Shown piece after piece: positions 31,695-40,994 of a stretch of 64,000 nt of DNA (positions are counted from its first letter, which is position 1; the number at the start of each line of letters is the position of its first letter). A program made the position numbers and the translations under genes. Source of the stretch: Alcanivorax sp. 24 (GTDB taxonomy: Bacteria > Pseudomonadota > Gammaproteobacteria > Pseudomonadales > Alcanivoracaceae); NCBI RefSeq assembly GCF_004360225.1, contig NZ_SNUA01000006.1:186001-250000 (forward strand), read 5' to 3'. The notes beneath the pieces were generated by a model. The model was not told the DNA's origin. It made no database searches and was given only the letters and a program-made list of their open reading frames with translations.

Positions 31695-34600
31695 GCCGCA
31701 CTCTCCGTATCGCTTCCCTTGGGATCAATAACGGCCACCGGATCGCCGGCGTTGATCAGGGTGCCGGGCTTGCAGTGAAGACCGGTGACGGTGCCGGCGG
31801 TGCTGGTGGTGATAGCGAATTCCATCTTCATTGCCTCCACCACCAGCAGGGTTTGTCCGGCTTCCACCTGGGCGCCTTCTTCCACCAGCAGTTTCCAGAC
31901 GTTGCCGCTGATCTCGGCGCTGACCACGTGGCCGTCGAGATCGCCGATTTCCACCTTATTGCCCAATAACGCGGATTCCACCGCCGCGTCCTCGTCCTGC
32001 CAGCGCTGCACTTCGGCCTGGTAGGCGCTTTGCTGGCGCTCGCGGAACGCTTCCATCTCCGGTTCGATGCTTTCCAGGAAGGCGCGGTACTCCGCCAGGC
32101 TGAACGGTTCCTCGGTGATTTCCACCTGCAGGCGGCCTTCACGGAAGGCGTCGCGCATCTCTCCCAGCTCCGCTTCGCTCACCGGGTAGTAACGCACCTG
32201 ATCGAAGAATCTGAGCAGCCAGGGCTCGCCGGGTTTGAACTGAGGGTTCTTCAGATGCTTGTTCCAAATCGGCAGCGTGCGGCCCACCAGCTGATAACCG
32301 CCGGGGGAGTCCATGCCGTAAATGCACATATAGACGCCGCCGATACCGACGGTGCCTTCGGCGGTATAGGTGCGGGCCGGGTTGTACTTGGAGGTCATCA
32401 GGCGATGGCGCGGGTCCACCGGCACCGCGCAGGGGGCGCCTAGATAGACATCGCCAAGACCGAGCACCATGTAGCTGGCGTCATAGACAATGCGCTTCAC
32501 CGCGTCGATGGATGCCAGGCCGTTGATACGGCGAATGAACTCCACGTTGTTGGGCAGCCAGGGCGCGTCCGGGCGAATGGTTTCCTGGTAGCGTTGTACC
32601 GCGTCGAGGGTCGCGCTGTCCTCGAACGCCAGTGGCAGGTGCAGTACCCGGGTCGGCACCACCAGATCATCCACGGAGCCTATCGCGGCTTCCCGTTCCA
32701 GCAGGGCGGCCACCAGATCCTGTTGATGCAGCACACGGGAATCGTAGTGCACCTGCAGGCTGCGCACGCCGGGAGATAACTCAAGAATGCCGTCCACCGG
32801 CGTCGACTTCAGTGATTCCATCAACGCATGGACACGGAAGCGCAAGGCCAGATCGAGCACGTTTTCGCCGTATTCGATCAGAATGTATTTGTCGCCGGCC
32901 TGGCGGTAAGTGATACGCGGTACATCGCCGTTCGCCTCCCGTTCCGCCAGCATGGTGGGAGAGGTGATGCCCTCCGGTATGACGGTGGCGGTAGTCGGAG
33001 CCGGCGTTACCGGTTCCAGACTCTCGATGCTTTGGTCCTGGGCCTGTTCCAGCGCCAGCGCCTGATCAAAGTCGATGGCGACGAAACGGATCGAGTCGCC
33101 GGGTTTGAGCTGGCCCACCTTCCACAGTTCGGCCTTGGCGATGGTCACCGGGCAGACGAAGCCGCCGAGGCTCGGGCCGTCCTTGGTCAGGATCACCGGG
33201 AAGTCGCCGGTGAAGTTGATCGAACCGATGGCGTACTCGTTATCGTGCAGGTTGGACGGATGCAGCCCGGCCTCGCCGCCGTCGGTGCGCGCCCAGGTGG
33301 GTTTCGGGCCGGTCAGGCGAATACCCAGGCGGTTGGAGTTGTAGTGGACCTGATAGTCGGCGCCGAAGAAGGTATCGATGGCGTCCTGGGTAAAATAATC
33401 CGGCGCCCCGTGGGGGCCGTATAGCACTTTGATTTCCCAATGTTGCGGATAGTCAGGGATCAGCGCGGCGTCCGCCGGCGATGGTTCATGCACCGGCGCC
33501 GGGGTCGGGCAGCCGGGCAACTGAGGCTGGCACAGGGACAGCACATCACCCTTGCGCAAAGTACGGCCGCCATGGCCGCCGAACTGTCCAAGCACGAAAG
33601 TGGATTTGCTGCCCAGGTAATCGGGCACGTCGATACCATTACGTATGGCGATGTAGGTGCGGCAGCCGCTGGTCACCTTGCCGGTGACCAGGGTCTGGCC
33701 GGCACGGACCCGTATCGGTTGCCACAGCGCGACGGCTTCCCCGTCCAGGGTGGCGTCACAGGTGGCGCCGGTGAGGGCGACAATCGTTTCGCTATGGAAG
33801 TACAGAGTCGGGCCGATCAGTGTGGCTTCCAGGCCGGCGGCGCTGTCGTGGTTGCCGACGATGCGGTTGGCCAGACGGAACGCGTAATCATCCATCGGGC
33901 CGGAGGGCGGCACGCCGATATCCCAGTAGCCGGCACGGCCAGGATAGTCCTGCACCGTGGTATAGGTCCCCGGTTCCTGTACCTCGAATACTCGGGGACG
34001 ATATTCGAAGGTCTCCAGATAACGAGTGGAGACGCGGCCTGCCGCCACGTTCGGGTCGATCAGAATCTGCCGCAGGTAATCCAGGTTGGTGGCAATGCCG
34101 CTGAGGCGGGTTTCCGCCAGGGCGTTCTGCATTTTCCGTAGAGCGGCTTCGCGATCGTCGGCATGGACGATCAGTTTCGCCAGCAGAGGATCGTAGTGCG
34201 GGCTGACCACGGTGCCGGTGTCGACCCAGCCGTCCAGGCGCGCCGCCGCCGGGAAAGCCACTTCGGTAAGCTCGCCGGGGCTGGGCTGGAATGCCTTCAG
34301 CGGGTCTTCCGCATAAATACGAACCTCCATGGCGTGACCATTGACCTGATAGGTCCGGTCCAGCGGTGGCCGTTCCCTGCCGGCCAGCATCACCATCCAG
34401 GCCACCAGATCGACGTCGAAGATTTCTTCGGTGACGCCGTGCTCCACCTGCAGGCGAGTGTTGACCTCGAGGAAATAGAACTCGTCGCGCTCGTCGTCGT
34501 ACACGTACTCGACGGTGCCGGCGGAGCGGTAGTTGACCGACTCGCCAAGGCGGCGCGCGCTTTCGCGCAACTGTTCTCGGGTGGCCTCGGGCAGATTCGG

Positions 34601-35359
34601 AGCCGGGGTTTCCTCGACCACCTTCTGGTTGCGGCGTTGCAGCGAACACTCCCGCTCCCCCAACGCCAGCACGGTGCCGTCGCCGTCACCGAAAATCTGT
34701 ACTTCGATATGGCGGGCCCGGGCCACGAACCGCTCCAGGAACACGCCGCTGTCGGAGAAAAAACTTTCGCCAAGCCGGCGCACGGATTCAAACGCCGCCA
34801 CCAGCTCCTCTTCGCTATTGCAGCGGGTCAGGCCGATGCCGCCGCCGCCGGCGGTGCTTTTCAGCATCACCGGATAGCCGATTTCCAAGGCGGCTTGCCG
34901 GGCTTCATCCAGATCCTGCAGCAGTCCGGTACCCGGTGCCAGTGGCACGCCGGCGGCTTCGGCCAGGGCGCGGGCCTCGTGTTTGAGCCCGAATTGGCGC
35001 AACTGCGTTGGCGTCGGCCCGATGAAGGCGATGCCCTCGGCGTCACAGGCTTCGGCGAAGTCGGCGTTCTCGGAAAGAAAGCCGTAACCGGGAATGATGC
35101 CGTCGGCGCCGGTTTCCCGCGCTGCCTTCAGAATGGCGTCGGTACGCAGATAGCTTTCGGCGGCGGTCTGGCCGCCCAGGGCCACCGCTTCATCGGCGGC
35201 GCTGACGTGCTGACTGTTGCGGTCGGCGTCGGAGTATACCGCCACGGAGGCGATGCCCATTTGTTTCAGGGTGCGGCAGATGCGGACCGCGATTTCCCCC
35301 CGATTGGCGATGAGCACTTTTTGTAAACCGGTTGCCTGCTGCCCTGTTTCCGTGAACAT
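31691..35359 (-). CDS. uca: Urea carboxylase (biotin-dependent)
   Basis: A 1222-aa enzyme that carboxylates urea to allophanate with ATP and bicarbonate. Domains in order: biotin carboxylase, about 15-465 (KVLIANRGEIAVRICRTL, GGGGIGLTRC glycine loop, FLEVNTRLQVEHGVTEEI); AHS2/carboxyltransferase about 475-800 (GRAGYWDIGVPPSGPMDDYAFR); AHS1 about 835-1060 (GGVYMCIYGMDSPGGYQLVGRT); biotinyl carrier about 1150-1215 with VVEAMKMEF, biotin lysine 1178. All are intact. The start at 35359 begins at the domain and leaves 14 bp to the allophanate hydrolase stop. Some enzymes of this family act on guanidine; the adjacent urea transporter favours urea. Confidence 0.95.
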   Translation of the reverse strand: MFTETGQQATGLQKVLIANRGEIAVRICRTLKQMGIASVAVYSDADRNSQHVSAADEAVALGGQTAAESYLRTDAILKAARETGADGIIPGYGFLSENADFAEACDAEGIAFIGPTPTQLRQFGLKHEARALAEAAGVPLAPGTGLLQDLDEARQAALEIGYPVMLKSTAGGGGIGLTRCNSEEELVAAFESVRRLGESFFSDSGVFLERFVARARHIEVQIFGDGDGTVLALGERECSLQRRNQKVVEETPAPNLPEATREQLRESARRLGESVNYRSAGTVEYVYDDERDEFYFLEVNTRLQVEHGVTEEIFDVDLVAWMVMLAGRERPPLDRTYQVNGHAMEVRIYAEDPLKAFQPSPGELTEVAFPAAARLDGWVDTGTVVSPHYDPLLAKLIVHADDREAALRKMQNALAETRLSGIATNLDYLRQILIDPNVAAGRVSTRYLETFEYRPRVFEVQEPGTYTTVQDYPGRAGYWDIGVPPSGPMDDYAFRLANRIVGNHDSAAGLEATLIGPTLYFHSETIVALTGATCDATLDGEAVALWQPIRVRAGQTLVTGKVTSGCRTYIAIRNGIDVPDYLGSKSTFVLGQFGGHGGRTLRKGDVLSLCQPQLPGCPTPAPVHEPSPADAALIPDYPQHWEIKVLYGPHGAPDYFTQDAIDTFFGADYQVHYNSNRLGIRLTGPKPTWARTDGGEAGLHPSNLHDNEYAIGSINFTGDFPVILTKDGPSLGGFVCPVTIAKAELWKVGQLKPGDSIRFVAIDFDQALALEQAQDQSIESLEPVTPAPTTATVIPEGITSPTMLAEREANGDVPRITYRQAGDKYILIEYGENVLDLALRFRVHALMESLKSTPVDGILELSPGVRSLQVHYDSRVLHQQDLVAALLEREAAIGSVDDLVVPTRVLHLPLAFEDSATLDAVQRYQETIRPDAPWLPNNVEFIRRINGLASIDAVKRIVYDASYMVLGLGDVYLGAPCAVPVDPRHRLMTSKYNPARTYTAEGTVGIGGVYMCIYGMDSPGGYQLVGRTLPIWNKHLKNPQFKPGEPWLLRFFDQVRYYPVSEAELGEMRDAFREGRLQVEITEEPFSLAEYRAFLESIEPEMEAFRERQQSAYQAEVQRWQDEDAAVESALLGNKVEIGDLDGHVVSAEISGNVWKLLVEEGAQVEAGQTLLVVEAMKMEFAITTSTAGTVTGLHCKPGTLINAGDPVAVIDPKGSDTESAA

Positions 35360-35373
35360 GGTTCCGCTCTCTT

Positions 35374-37155
35374 TCAGTTTGCTGTGTTTTGCTGTTGGGC
35401 GATGTAGGCCCGCCAGCTCCCCAATGCGGTGATGTCGGTGGCGTCGTCGATGGCCCAGCCTTCGCAAATGAACCCTTTCACCAGACGGCCATCGGCGGTT
35501 TCCAGTGAGCCGATCCCCAGCGGTGGCGGGATCAGCCCGACAAAGCTGCCGAACTCGCTGACCGGCAATTGCCACAGTTCAATCTGAATGGCGGCGCCGT
35601 CATCGCTCTTGATCAGGCCGGGTTTTGGCGGTGTGGTATTGGCCAGGGCATAAAGGCGGTACCAGGGCGCGGTTTCGGTGGCTTCCAGCAAGACGCCGCC
35701 GCGCTCGGTAAGTTGGCCATTCAGCGGCATGCCACTGAGGTGGGCGCCCACCACCGCCACGGTGATGTGAGCGGCGTTGTCTTCGCTGGCTGGCGCCGGT
35801 GTGAGGTTCGGCAGATCTCTGCCCACGGCTCCGGCCCGCCAGGGCTGATGCTGTTGCCAGCGCCGCCCGAATTCGGCCAGGGCGGCGTCGTGCCAGGCCG
35901 GGCCGATCAGGGTGATACCGCAAGGCAGACCGTCCTCGCGGAAACCGCCGGGCAGGGCCAGGGCGCACTGGTCGAGCAGATTGACGAAGTTGGTCCAAAC
36001 GCCGAGCTGGCTGTTGAGACGGATCGGGTCGGCATTGACCGCGTCGATGCGATAGATGCCCGGTGAGGTCGGCACCAGCAGTGCATCCACCTGGGACAGC
36101 AGCGCGTCGGCCTGGCGTTTCAGATCCGCCAGTTTGTACTGGGCGCGGAACGCATCGACCGCGCTCATGCCCTCGGCCACGCCGATGACATCGCGGATCA
36201 CCGGCAGCAGCGTGTCCTGTTCTTGCATCAAGGGTTCCGCCACGGAGTAACGCTCGGCTACCCAGGGGCCTTGATAGAGGAGGGCGGCGGTGTCGTGCAG
36301 CACCTGCGGATCCAGCGGCACTAACTCGGCGATTTCGGCCATGGCGTCGAGCTGCTGTTTCCAGGCTTGCTCCGCCTGGCTGTCGCCGAACCAGGGCAGC
36401 TGATCGGGAATGCCGAGCTTCGGCCGCGCCGGCAGGGCCTTGGGGCGCGAAGCCGGATCAGGGCGGCTGTAGCTGTCCCCGGCATCGTAGCCGCGATACA
36501 GGTCGTAAACGGTTTCCGCGTCCGCCACTGACAGGGCGAATACACTCACGCAATCCAGAGTGCGGCAAGCCGGTACCACGCCGTGGGTGCTCATGCTGCC
36601 CTTGGTGGGTTTCAGGCCAACGGTGTTGGTAAAACCGGCGGGTATGCGGCCGGAACCGGCGGTGTCGGTGCCCAGCGCGAACGGCACCAGTCCCAGGGAA
36701 ACCACCGCGGCGGAGCCGGAACTGGAGCCGCCGGTGATGTAATCCGGATTGAAGGGATTGGGCACCGCGCCGTAGGGCGAGCGCACGCCGACCAGCCCGG
36801 TGGCCAACTGATCCAGATTGGTTTTACCGACCAGAATGGCGCCGGCAGCCAACAGTGCCTGTACCACCGGGGCGGTATGGTCAGCGGTATAAGTGAAAGC
36901 GGGACAGGCGGCGGTGGTCGGCAGGCCGGCCACGTCTATGTTGTCTTTTACCGCGAAAGGAACGCCAAACAGCGGCAGGGAAGGATCGGTCAATTGCTCG
37001 GCCCGGGCCACCAGATCGGACTCGTCCAGCAGATGGATCCACAGACTCCGTTCGCTGTCACGCAGTGTCGTGTACAGCGTTTTTATTGCTGAGACCGGCG
37101 TGTAGTCCCCGGTCTGATAGGCGTCACGCCATTGTTGCAGAGTCCAGCCAAGCAC
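35374..37155 (-). CDS. atzF: Allophanate hydrolase
   Basis: A 593-aa amidase-signature enzyme that splits allophanate into CO2 and ammonia, completing ATP-dependent urea degradation. The Ser-cisSer-Lys triad is Lys70 (PFAVKDNIDVAG), Ser144 (TGGSSSGSAA) and Ser168 (TDTAGSGRIPAG), with the same spacing as in AtzF (Lys91/Ser165/Ser189). A C-terminal domain of about 130 residues (from AAHITVAVVGAHLSGMPLNG) is the AtzF/DUR1,2-type extension. The start is GTG with GAGG upstream; no in-frame ATG exists near. It is the first gene of the urea block. Confidence 0.95.
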   Translation of the reverse strand: MLGWTLQQWRDAYQTGDYTPVSAIKTLYTTLRDSERSLWIHLLDESDLVARAEQLTDPSLPLFGVPFAVKDNIDVAGLPTTAACPAFTYTADHTAPVVQALLAAGAILVGKTNLDQLATGLVGVRSPYGAVPNPFNPDYITGGSSSGSAAVVSLGLVPFALGTDTAGSGRIPAGFTNTVGLKPTKGSMSTHGVVPACRTLDCVSVFALSVADAETVYDLYRGYDAGDSYSRPDPASRPKALPARPKLGIPDQLPWFGDSQAEQAWKQQLDAMAEIAELVPLDPQVLHDTAALLYQGPWVAERYSVAEPLMQEQDTLLPVIRDVIGVAEGMSAVDAFRAQYKLADLKRQADALLSQVDALLVPTSPGIYRIDAVNADPIRLNSQLGVWTNFVNLLDQCALALPGGFREDGLPCGITLIGPAWHDAALAEFGRRWQQHQPWRAGAVGRDLPNLTPAPASEDNAAHITVAVVGAHLSGMPLNGQLTERGGVLLEATETAPWYRLYALANTTPPKPGLIKSDDGAAIQIELWQLPVSEFGSFVGLIPPPLGIGSLETADGRLVKGFICEGWAIDDATDITALGSWRAYIAQQQNTAN

Positions 37156-37158
37156 GTT

Positions 37159-37190
37159 CGCATACCTCGTTGTATACCAATAGGTATGCG
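37159..37190 (-). promoter_or_regulatory. Candidate operator/promoter of the urea operon
   Basis: Two nested dyads lie just upstream of the allophanate hydrolase start: CGCATACC (37159-37166) with GGTATGCG (37183-37190), and ATACC-AATA-GGTAT (37174-37187). Three copies of a (G)TATACC-like half-site result. GntR/FCD regulators often bind TxGTATACxA-like dyads. On the minus strand TTGCAC lies upstream (about 37196-37201) as a possible -35. The link to the GntR gene at 30966 is inferred. Confidence 0.5.
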
Positions 37191-37300
37191 AGTCAGTGCA
37201 AAGGCGGTGCCAACCTGGAACAAGATGTCATGAGACCCGCTATTCAGCGGTTTCGAAGCGACCTTCCAAGACAGACAGCGGATCAGGGCTGGCTGTGTGT

Positions 37301-37334
37301 GCCCCGTTCCAGGGCATAAGCCCAAGAACGGGGC
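37301..37334 (-). terminator. Hairpin downstream of the GDPD lipoprotein gene
   Basis: GCCCCGTTC (37301-37309) pairs with GAACGGGGC (37326-37334), and the loop holds a second stem GGGC-ATAA-GCCC. It lies 33 bp past the lipoprotein stop on the minus strand, before the urea operon promoter. No T-run follows, so termination is uncertain. Confidence 0.45.
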
Positions 37335-37366
37335 GCCGGATTGCCTGGGGATATTCAGATACGCCG

Positions 37367-39781
37367 TTAATGAACGCTGACTGAAACCGGTGAGGAGTAG
37401 ATACGGTATTCGCGGCCATCGCCCAGGCTTTCGACATGGCCCACCAGTACCGTGGCATGGCCGGTACCGTTGAAAACCACCTGGCCGTTGGCGCTGGTGT
37501 AGTCGATGGTGCTGTCGACCACCAGTATCTGGTCGCTCTGGGCCGCTTGCTGACGGCCATCCTGCAGCGTCAGGGTTATCGGCGCGCTGGCGGTTTCTCC
37601 GGCGTTGACGATGATCCGCGTATTGTCGCTGGCGACGTTCACCGGATAGGCGCTGAACCATTGCGCGTAGTCGGTGGTCAGGCCGTGAGTGCCGGCGGCG
37701 TAGAACGTTTCGGCGATGGTCTGATCACGGAATGTCCAGGGCCAGAAGGTGGTGCCGCGATGTTTGGCGGCTTCCATCAATGTATTGTTCAGACCACCGT
37801 AGGAAGGGTTGAAGGTGGAAGACAGGGTCTGCGTGGCGGACAGTATCCGGCGCAGCGATTTACGCAGATCGCTGTCGGCGCCGAGACTGTTGAGATAGCC
37901 GACGGTGACTTCCGGCATGATCTCACGCATTCGTAGCAGTTGGCTGTCGGAGAAGGAGATCACCACGACCTGGTCGGCCACCCCATATTCATCGATGGCG
38001 GTCTTCAGATGGTCGACGATTTCCGGTTTGCCGCTTTTGATCTCGACGAAGTGCATCACGGGCTTGCCCTTGAACGCTTCGAAGAACTCGTTCAGGGTCG
38101 GGACTTTCAAGCCGGTCAGGGAATCGTGCTCGATATTGAGTGCCTTGAGCTGTTCCAGCGTCATATCCTCGACGTTTCCGGTGCCGTCGGTGGTCCGGTC
38201 CACGGTGCCATCGTGCATGATCACCACATGATTGTCGGCGGTCAGATAGATGTCGTTCTCGATCGCGTCGGCCCCCAGTTCCCAGGCGTGTTGCGCGCCT
38301 TCGAGAGTGTTTTCCGGGTACAGGGAAGGAACGCCCCGGTGGCCAACCACCAGCGGTTTGCGTAGCAGCGTGTGTTCCGGGAAGCGACCCAGCAGGTCAA
38401 CGTAGAGCGCGGTATCGGCGCTGACGATACCGTTGACTCCGGTGGTGAGCAGTTCCGCCGCCCGGGTGGCGGAGGTATTGGTGGAACCGGCCCAGACCGT
38501 GATCAGCATCCGTTGCAGGTACGCCACGTTGTCAGCGGTGATCAGGTTGCTCGGCAGCAACGCGATCTTGGCGCCGGCACGGTTGGTGGCGTGAACCACG
38601 CCAAGCAGGTCCTGACGTGTATTGCCGAGGGAGGCGCCACTGAGATCCAGCGCGGCTCGCACCATTGGCATGGCTTCGCGGGCGGCGGCCAGCAGTTCGG
38701 CGTCGTCGGACAACACTGTCAGATCCATCAGGTTGCGCTCACTGACCAGCGTGCTCAGAGCGTTGATTGTGTCCGCCTCGCGAATGCGCAGGGTGGGAAT
38801 GGCCGTGACCGTGTCCTGGCCCAGATAATCCGCCAGTGTGGTGATGACCTGATCGCTGTCATCAAGCAGGTTCAGGTTTTTATCCAGGGTGAACAGTACA
38901 TTGCTGGCCTGTAGTCCGGACAGGTCGGTGTCCGCGTCGGCGGTTCGCACCAGTGTTGGCGCCATGGCGACGCCGGTTTCCGGCTCGTTGACGGTGAAGA
39001 CGGTGGGCAGGTTCGGCAGGGCCTCGAGCTGCTCGGTGACGGTGATCCGGTCCACCCGGAACAGGGTGCCCGCGGCTTGCAGGGCAAGACCGCCCTGGCT
39101 GTACTGGCTGTCCAGCTCGCCGTTTTCCAATAGTTCGCCGTTGATGAACTGCTGTACCCGCCCACCCTGAACGATGATGGTGGCGTTGTAGCTTTTTTCG
39201 GCGTCGATGGCCTCGGAATAAGGCCCCTTTTCAAGGATGGTCCAGCCACCCGAGCGAAATGCCAGCTCGGTACCGTTGCTGGCGGTGGCGTCCTGGCGAA
39301 TCGCCATCTGGTAGTAGGGTTCCAGGGATTGCCCGGCACGGTAAATGAACCCGACCCAGCGCGAAGCGGTATTGGCGCTGGCGATGGTGAACTCCGCATC
39401 GATGCGGTAGTCGCCGGTGACCCCCAGTTCCGCGGGCAGGGTGACGGCGGTGGCGGTGTAATTGTCGCCCCGGCCGTCGACGAACAAACTGCCATCCTGT
39501 ACATAGACGGCGTTCTCGACGCCATTATATTGCGCCCACCCCTCCGGGAGAGTGTCCCCTTCGAAGGTCTCGTCCAGCAGTACCCGGGGTTCCGGTTCAG
39601 GCTCGCCCGGTTCTCCAGGCTCTTCCGGTTCTCCGGGTTCTCCCGGCTCGCCAGGGTTACCGGGTTCGGTGGGTGGGGTTTCAGGATCCGGGGCCGGATC
39701 GTCGTGGTTGCTGGAGGAGTTACAAGCCGCGATAAATAAAGAAAGACACAGTAGCGTCAGACGCCAAATCCGTTGTGACAT
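37367..39781 (-). CDS. Glycerophosphodiester phosphodiesterase-like lipoprotein
   Basis: An 804-aa exported lipoprotein: lipobox FIAAC (cysteine 20), then a Pro/Gly/Glu linker of GEPGEPGEP repeats (residues 35-66), a beta-rich domain of about 190 residues (LLDETFEGDTLPEGWAQY, a laminin-G/DUF1080-like sandwich), a middle region of uncertain fold, a GDPD TIM barrel from about 470 (PLVVGHRGVPSLYPENTLEGA, GADAIENDIYLTADNHVVIMHD, EIKSGKPE) and a small beta domain at the end. The catalytic HRG, ExD and H pattern is kept. It probably hydrolyses glycerophosphodiesters or related lipids at the cell surface. It is longer than the usual 250-400 aa of GDPDs. It is monocistronic. Confidence 0.8.
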   Translation of the reverse strand: MSQRIWRLTLLCLSLFIAACNSSSNHDDPAPDPETPPTEPGNPGEPGEPGEPEEPGEPGEPEPEPRVLLDETFEGDTLPEGWAQYNGVENAVYVQDGSLFVDGRGDNYTATAVTLPAELGVTGDYRIDAEFTIASANTASRWVGFIYRAGQSLEPYYQMAIRQDATASNGTELAFRSGGWTILEKGPYSEAIDAEKSYNATIIVQGGRVQQFINGELLENGELDSQYSQGGLALQAAGTLFRVDRITVTEQLEALPNLPTVFTVNEPETGVAMAPTLVRTADADTDLSGLQASNVLFTLDKNLNLLDDSDQVITTLADYLGQDTVTAIPTLRIREADTINALSTLVSERNLMDLTVLSDDAELLAAAREAMPMVRAALDLSGASLGNTRQDLLGVVHATNRAGAKIALLPSNLITADNVAYLQRMLITVWAGSTNTSATRAAELLTTGVNGIVSADTALYVDLLGRFPEHTLLRKPLVVGHRGVPSLYPENTLEGAQHAWELGADAIENDIYLTADNHVVIMHDGTVDRTTDGTGNVEDMTLEQLKALNIEHDSLTGLKVPTLNEFFEAFKGKPVMHFVEIKSGKPEIVDHLKTAIDEYGVADQVVVISFSDSQLLRMREIMPEVTVGYLNSLGADSDLRKSLRRILSATQTLSSTFNPSYGGLNNTLMEAAKHRGTTFWPWTFRDQTIAETFYAAGTHGLTTDYAQWFSAYPVNVASDNTRIIVNAGETASAPITLTLQDGRQQAAQSDQILVVDSTIDYTSANGQVVFNGTGHATVLVGHVESLGDGREYRIYSSPVSVSVH

Positions 39782-39930
39782 GGTTGGGTTCCCTTGATGA
39801 GAAGAAGCCCAGCGAGTCTAGGTTCGTCAAATGACAACCGGCTTGCAGTTTGGTGAAACGGATTATGACGATGGCGTGCCGTTATCAGCCGGCCCGCGGC
39901 GTCACCGCGAAGCCGGCCATGACACTGGTT

Positions 39931-40422
39931 TTACAGGAAGGATTTTGCGTCGGAGGTGCGTCGCATGGCGCCGTCGGCGGCGTTCGCCAGCTCCCGTCCC
40001 TTGGTGACGAAGTGCCGGAAAAAATAATCATGGTGCTCGGTATGTTCATGGAAATGGTGGGGGGTGAGCACGGCGGTGAGAACCGGCACTTCGGCTTCCA
40101 ACTGCACTTGCATCAGGCCGTTGATGACCGCCGTGGCGACGAAGTCGTGGCGATAGATGCCGCCATCCACCACCAGGCCGCTGCAGGCGATCGCCGCGTA
40201 ACGGCCGGATTTGGCCAGCAGTTTGGCTTGCAGGGGGATTTCGTAGGCGCCGGGGACCGCGATCACGTCGATCTGATCGGCGCCGTAGCCGAGGCGGGCG
40301 AGTTCTTCGCGGAACCCGGTCAGGCACTGAAGCACGATGTCCTGATGCCAGCTGGCATGGATAAAGGCCAGGCGCTGTTGTTCGGGATGGTAAGGCTGGG
40401 TGGAACTCTGGGTCTGATTCAT
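39931..40422 (-). CDS. ribH: 6,7-dimethyl-8-ribityllumazine synthase, RibH2-like
   Basis: A 163-aa lumazine synthase, penultimate step of riboflavin synthesis. PGAYEIPLQAKLLAKSGRYAAI, GLVVDGGIYRHDFVATAVINGLMQVQLE and PVLTAVLTPHHFHEHTEHHDYF resemble the type II (Brucella/rhizobial RibH2) decameric enzymes rather than the rib-operon RibH. It stands alone behind an FMN riboswitch, so it is probably an additional isoenzyme made when FMN is low. AGGAAA precedes the ATG. Confidence 0.9.
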   Translation of the reverse strand: MNQTQSSTQPYHPEQQRLAFIHASWHQDIVLQCLTGFREELARLGYGADQIDVIAVPGAYEIPLQAKLLAKSGRYAAIACSGLVVDGGIYRHDFVATAVINGLMQVQLEAEVPVLTAVLTPHHFHEHTEHHDYFFRHFVTKGRELANAADGAMRRTSDAKSFL

Positions 40423-40530
40423 GCCGTGTTTCCTGAGTGGCGTTGAGATGAATCAGGGCGAACGTGGGCCGGTGCCGGCGTGGAGGCGACGCACGGGCGT
40501 GCCGCCACGGAGGCAGGGAGCCATCGCGTT

Positions 40531-40710
40531 CTCTCTTATCCGGACTATCACCGTCGGCTCTGGAATCACACCAGATCTGCTGACCCCGTGGCCGTGAGGA
40601 AGGCCGGATCACCAACGCTGAGTATGGCGATGGCCTGTGGCCGCGGGCGCTCGCGGGCTTGGGAGAGGCTCCCTCACCGCCGGTGGGGACTTTCACCCCG
40701 CCCCGAGAAC
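40531..40710 (-). promoter_or_regulatory. FMN riboswitch (RFN element)
   Basis: Read on the minus strand, the consensus RFN blocks appear in order: GGGGCGGGGTGAAAGTCCCC, ACCGGCGGT, a long variable arm with GCCCGCGAGCGC, GGTCAGCAGATCTGGTG, and ATTCCAGAGCCGACGGTGAT followed by AGTCCGGAT. It ends about 110 bp upstream of the ribH start. FMN binding would lower expression, by termination or by masking the ribosome site; no clear terminator is seen, so translational control is more likely. Confidence 0.95.
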
Positions 40711-40994
40711 GATCCGGCGGCTGGGCCGCCGGGCCAAGCAATATAGAAAGTCTGTTGCCCTGAGTCAAAAGCGGATTTGCAACCAAATCGTCATGCGGTT
40801 GTCGATAACCGGGATGCCTGCTGGCCGAGCGGCCTCCAACCCGGTGTTTCCGGCGCTTGGGCCTGACGTCGGGATCGGGTATGGTGGCGCCCTTGTTCGC
40901 GCCCTGGCCGGGTCACGGCCGCTTGGTCCTGAACCCTTGTTCATGAATATAGAAGCAGACCGACCGGCAAGGTCGGTCCCGGATCACGGTTGTC

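Noticed and set aside
32139..35575. Extension of the urea carboxylase frame upstream to 35575
   Set aside because: The added 72 residues are Arg/His-rich, overlap the allophanate hydrolase gene and precede the conserved biotin carboxylase start.
37156..37366. Guanidine riboswitch ahead of the allophanate hydrolase gene
   Set aside because: No ykkC-type conserved blocks are visible in the 210 bp upstream; dyads for a protein regulator are seen instead.
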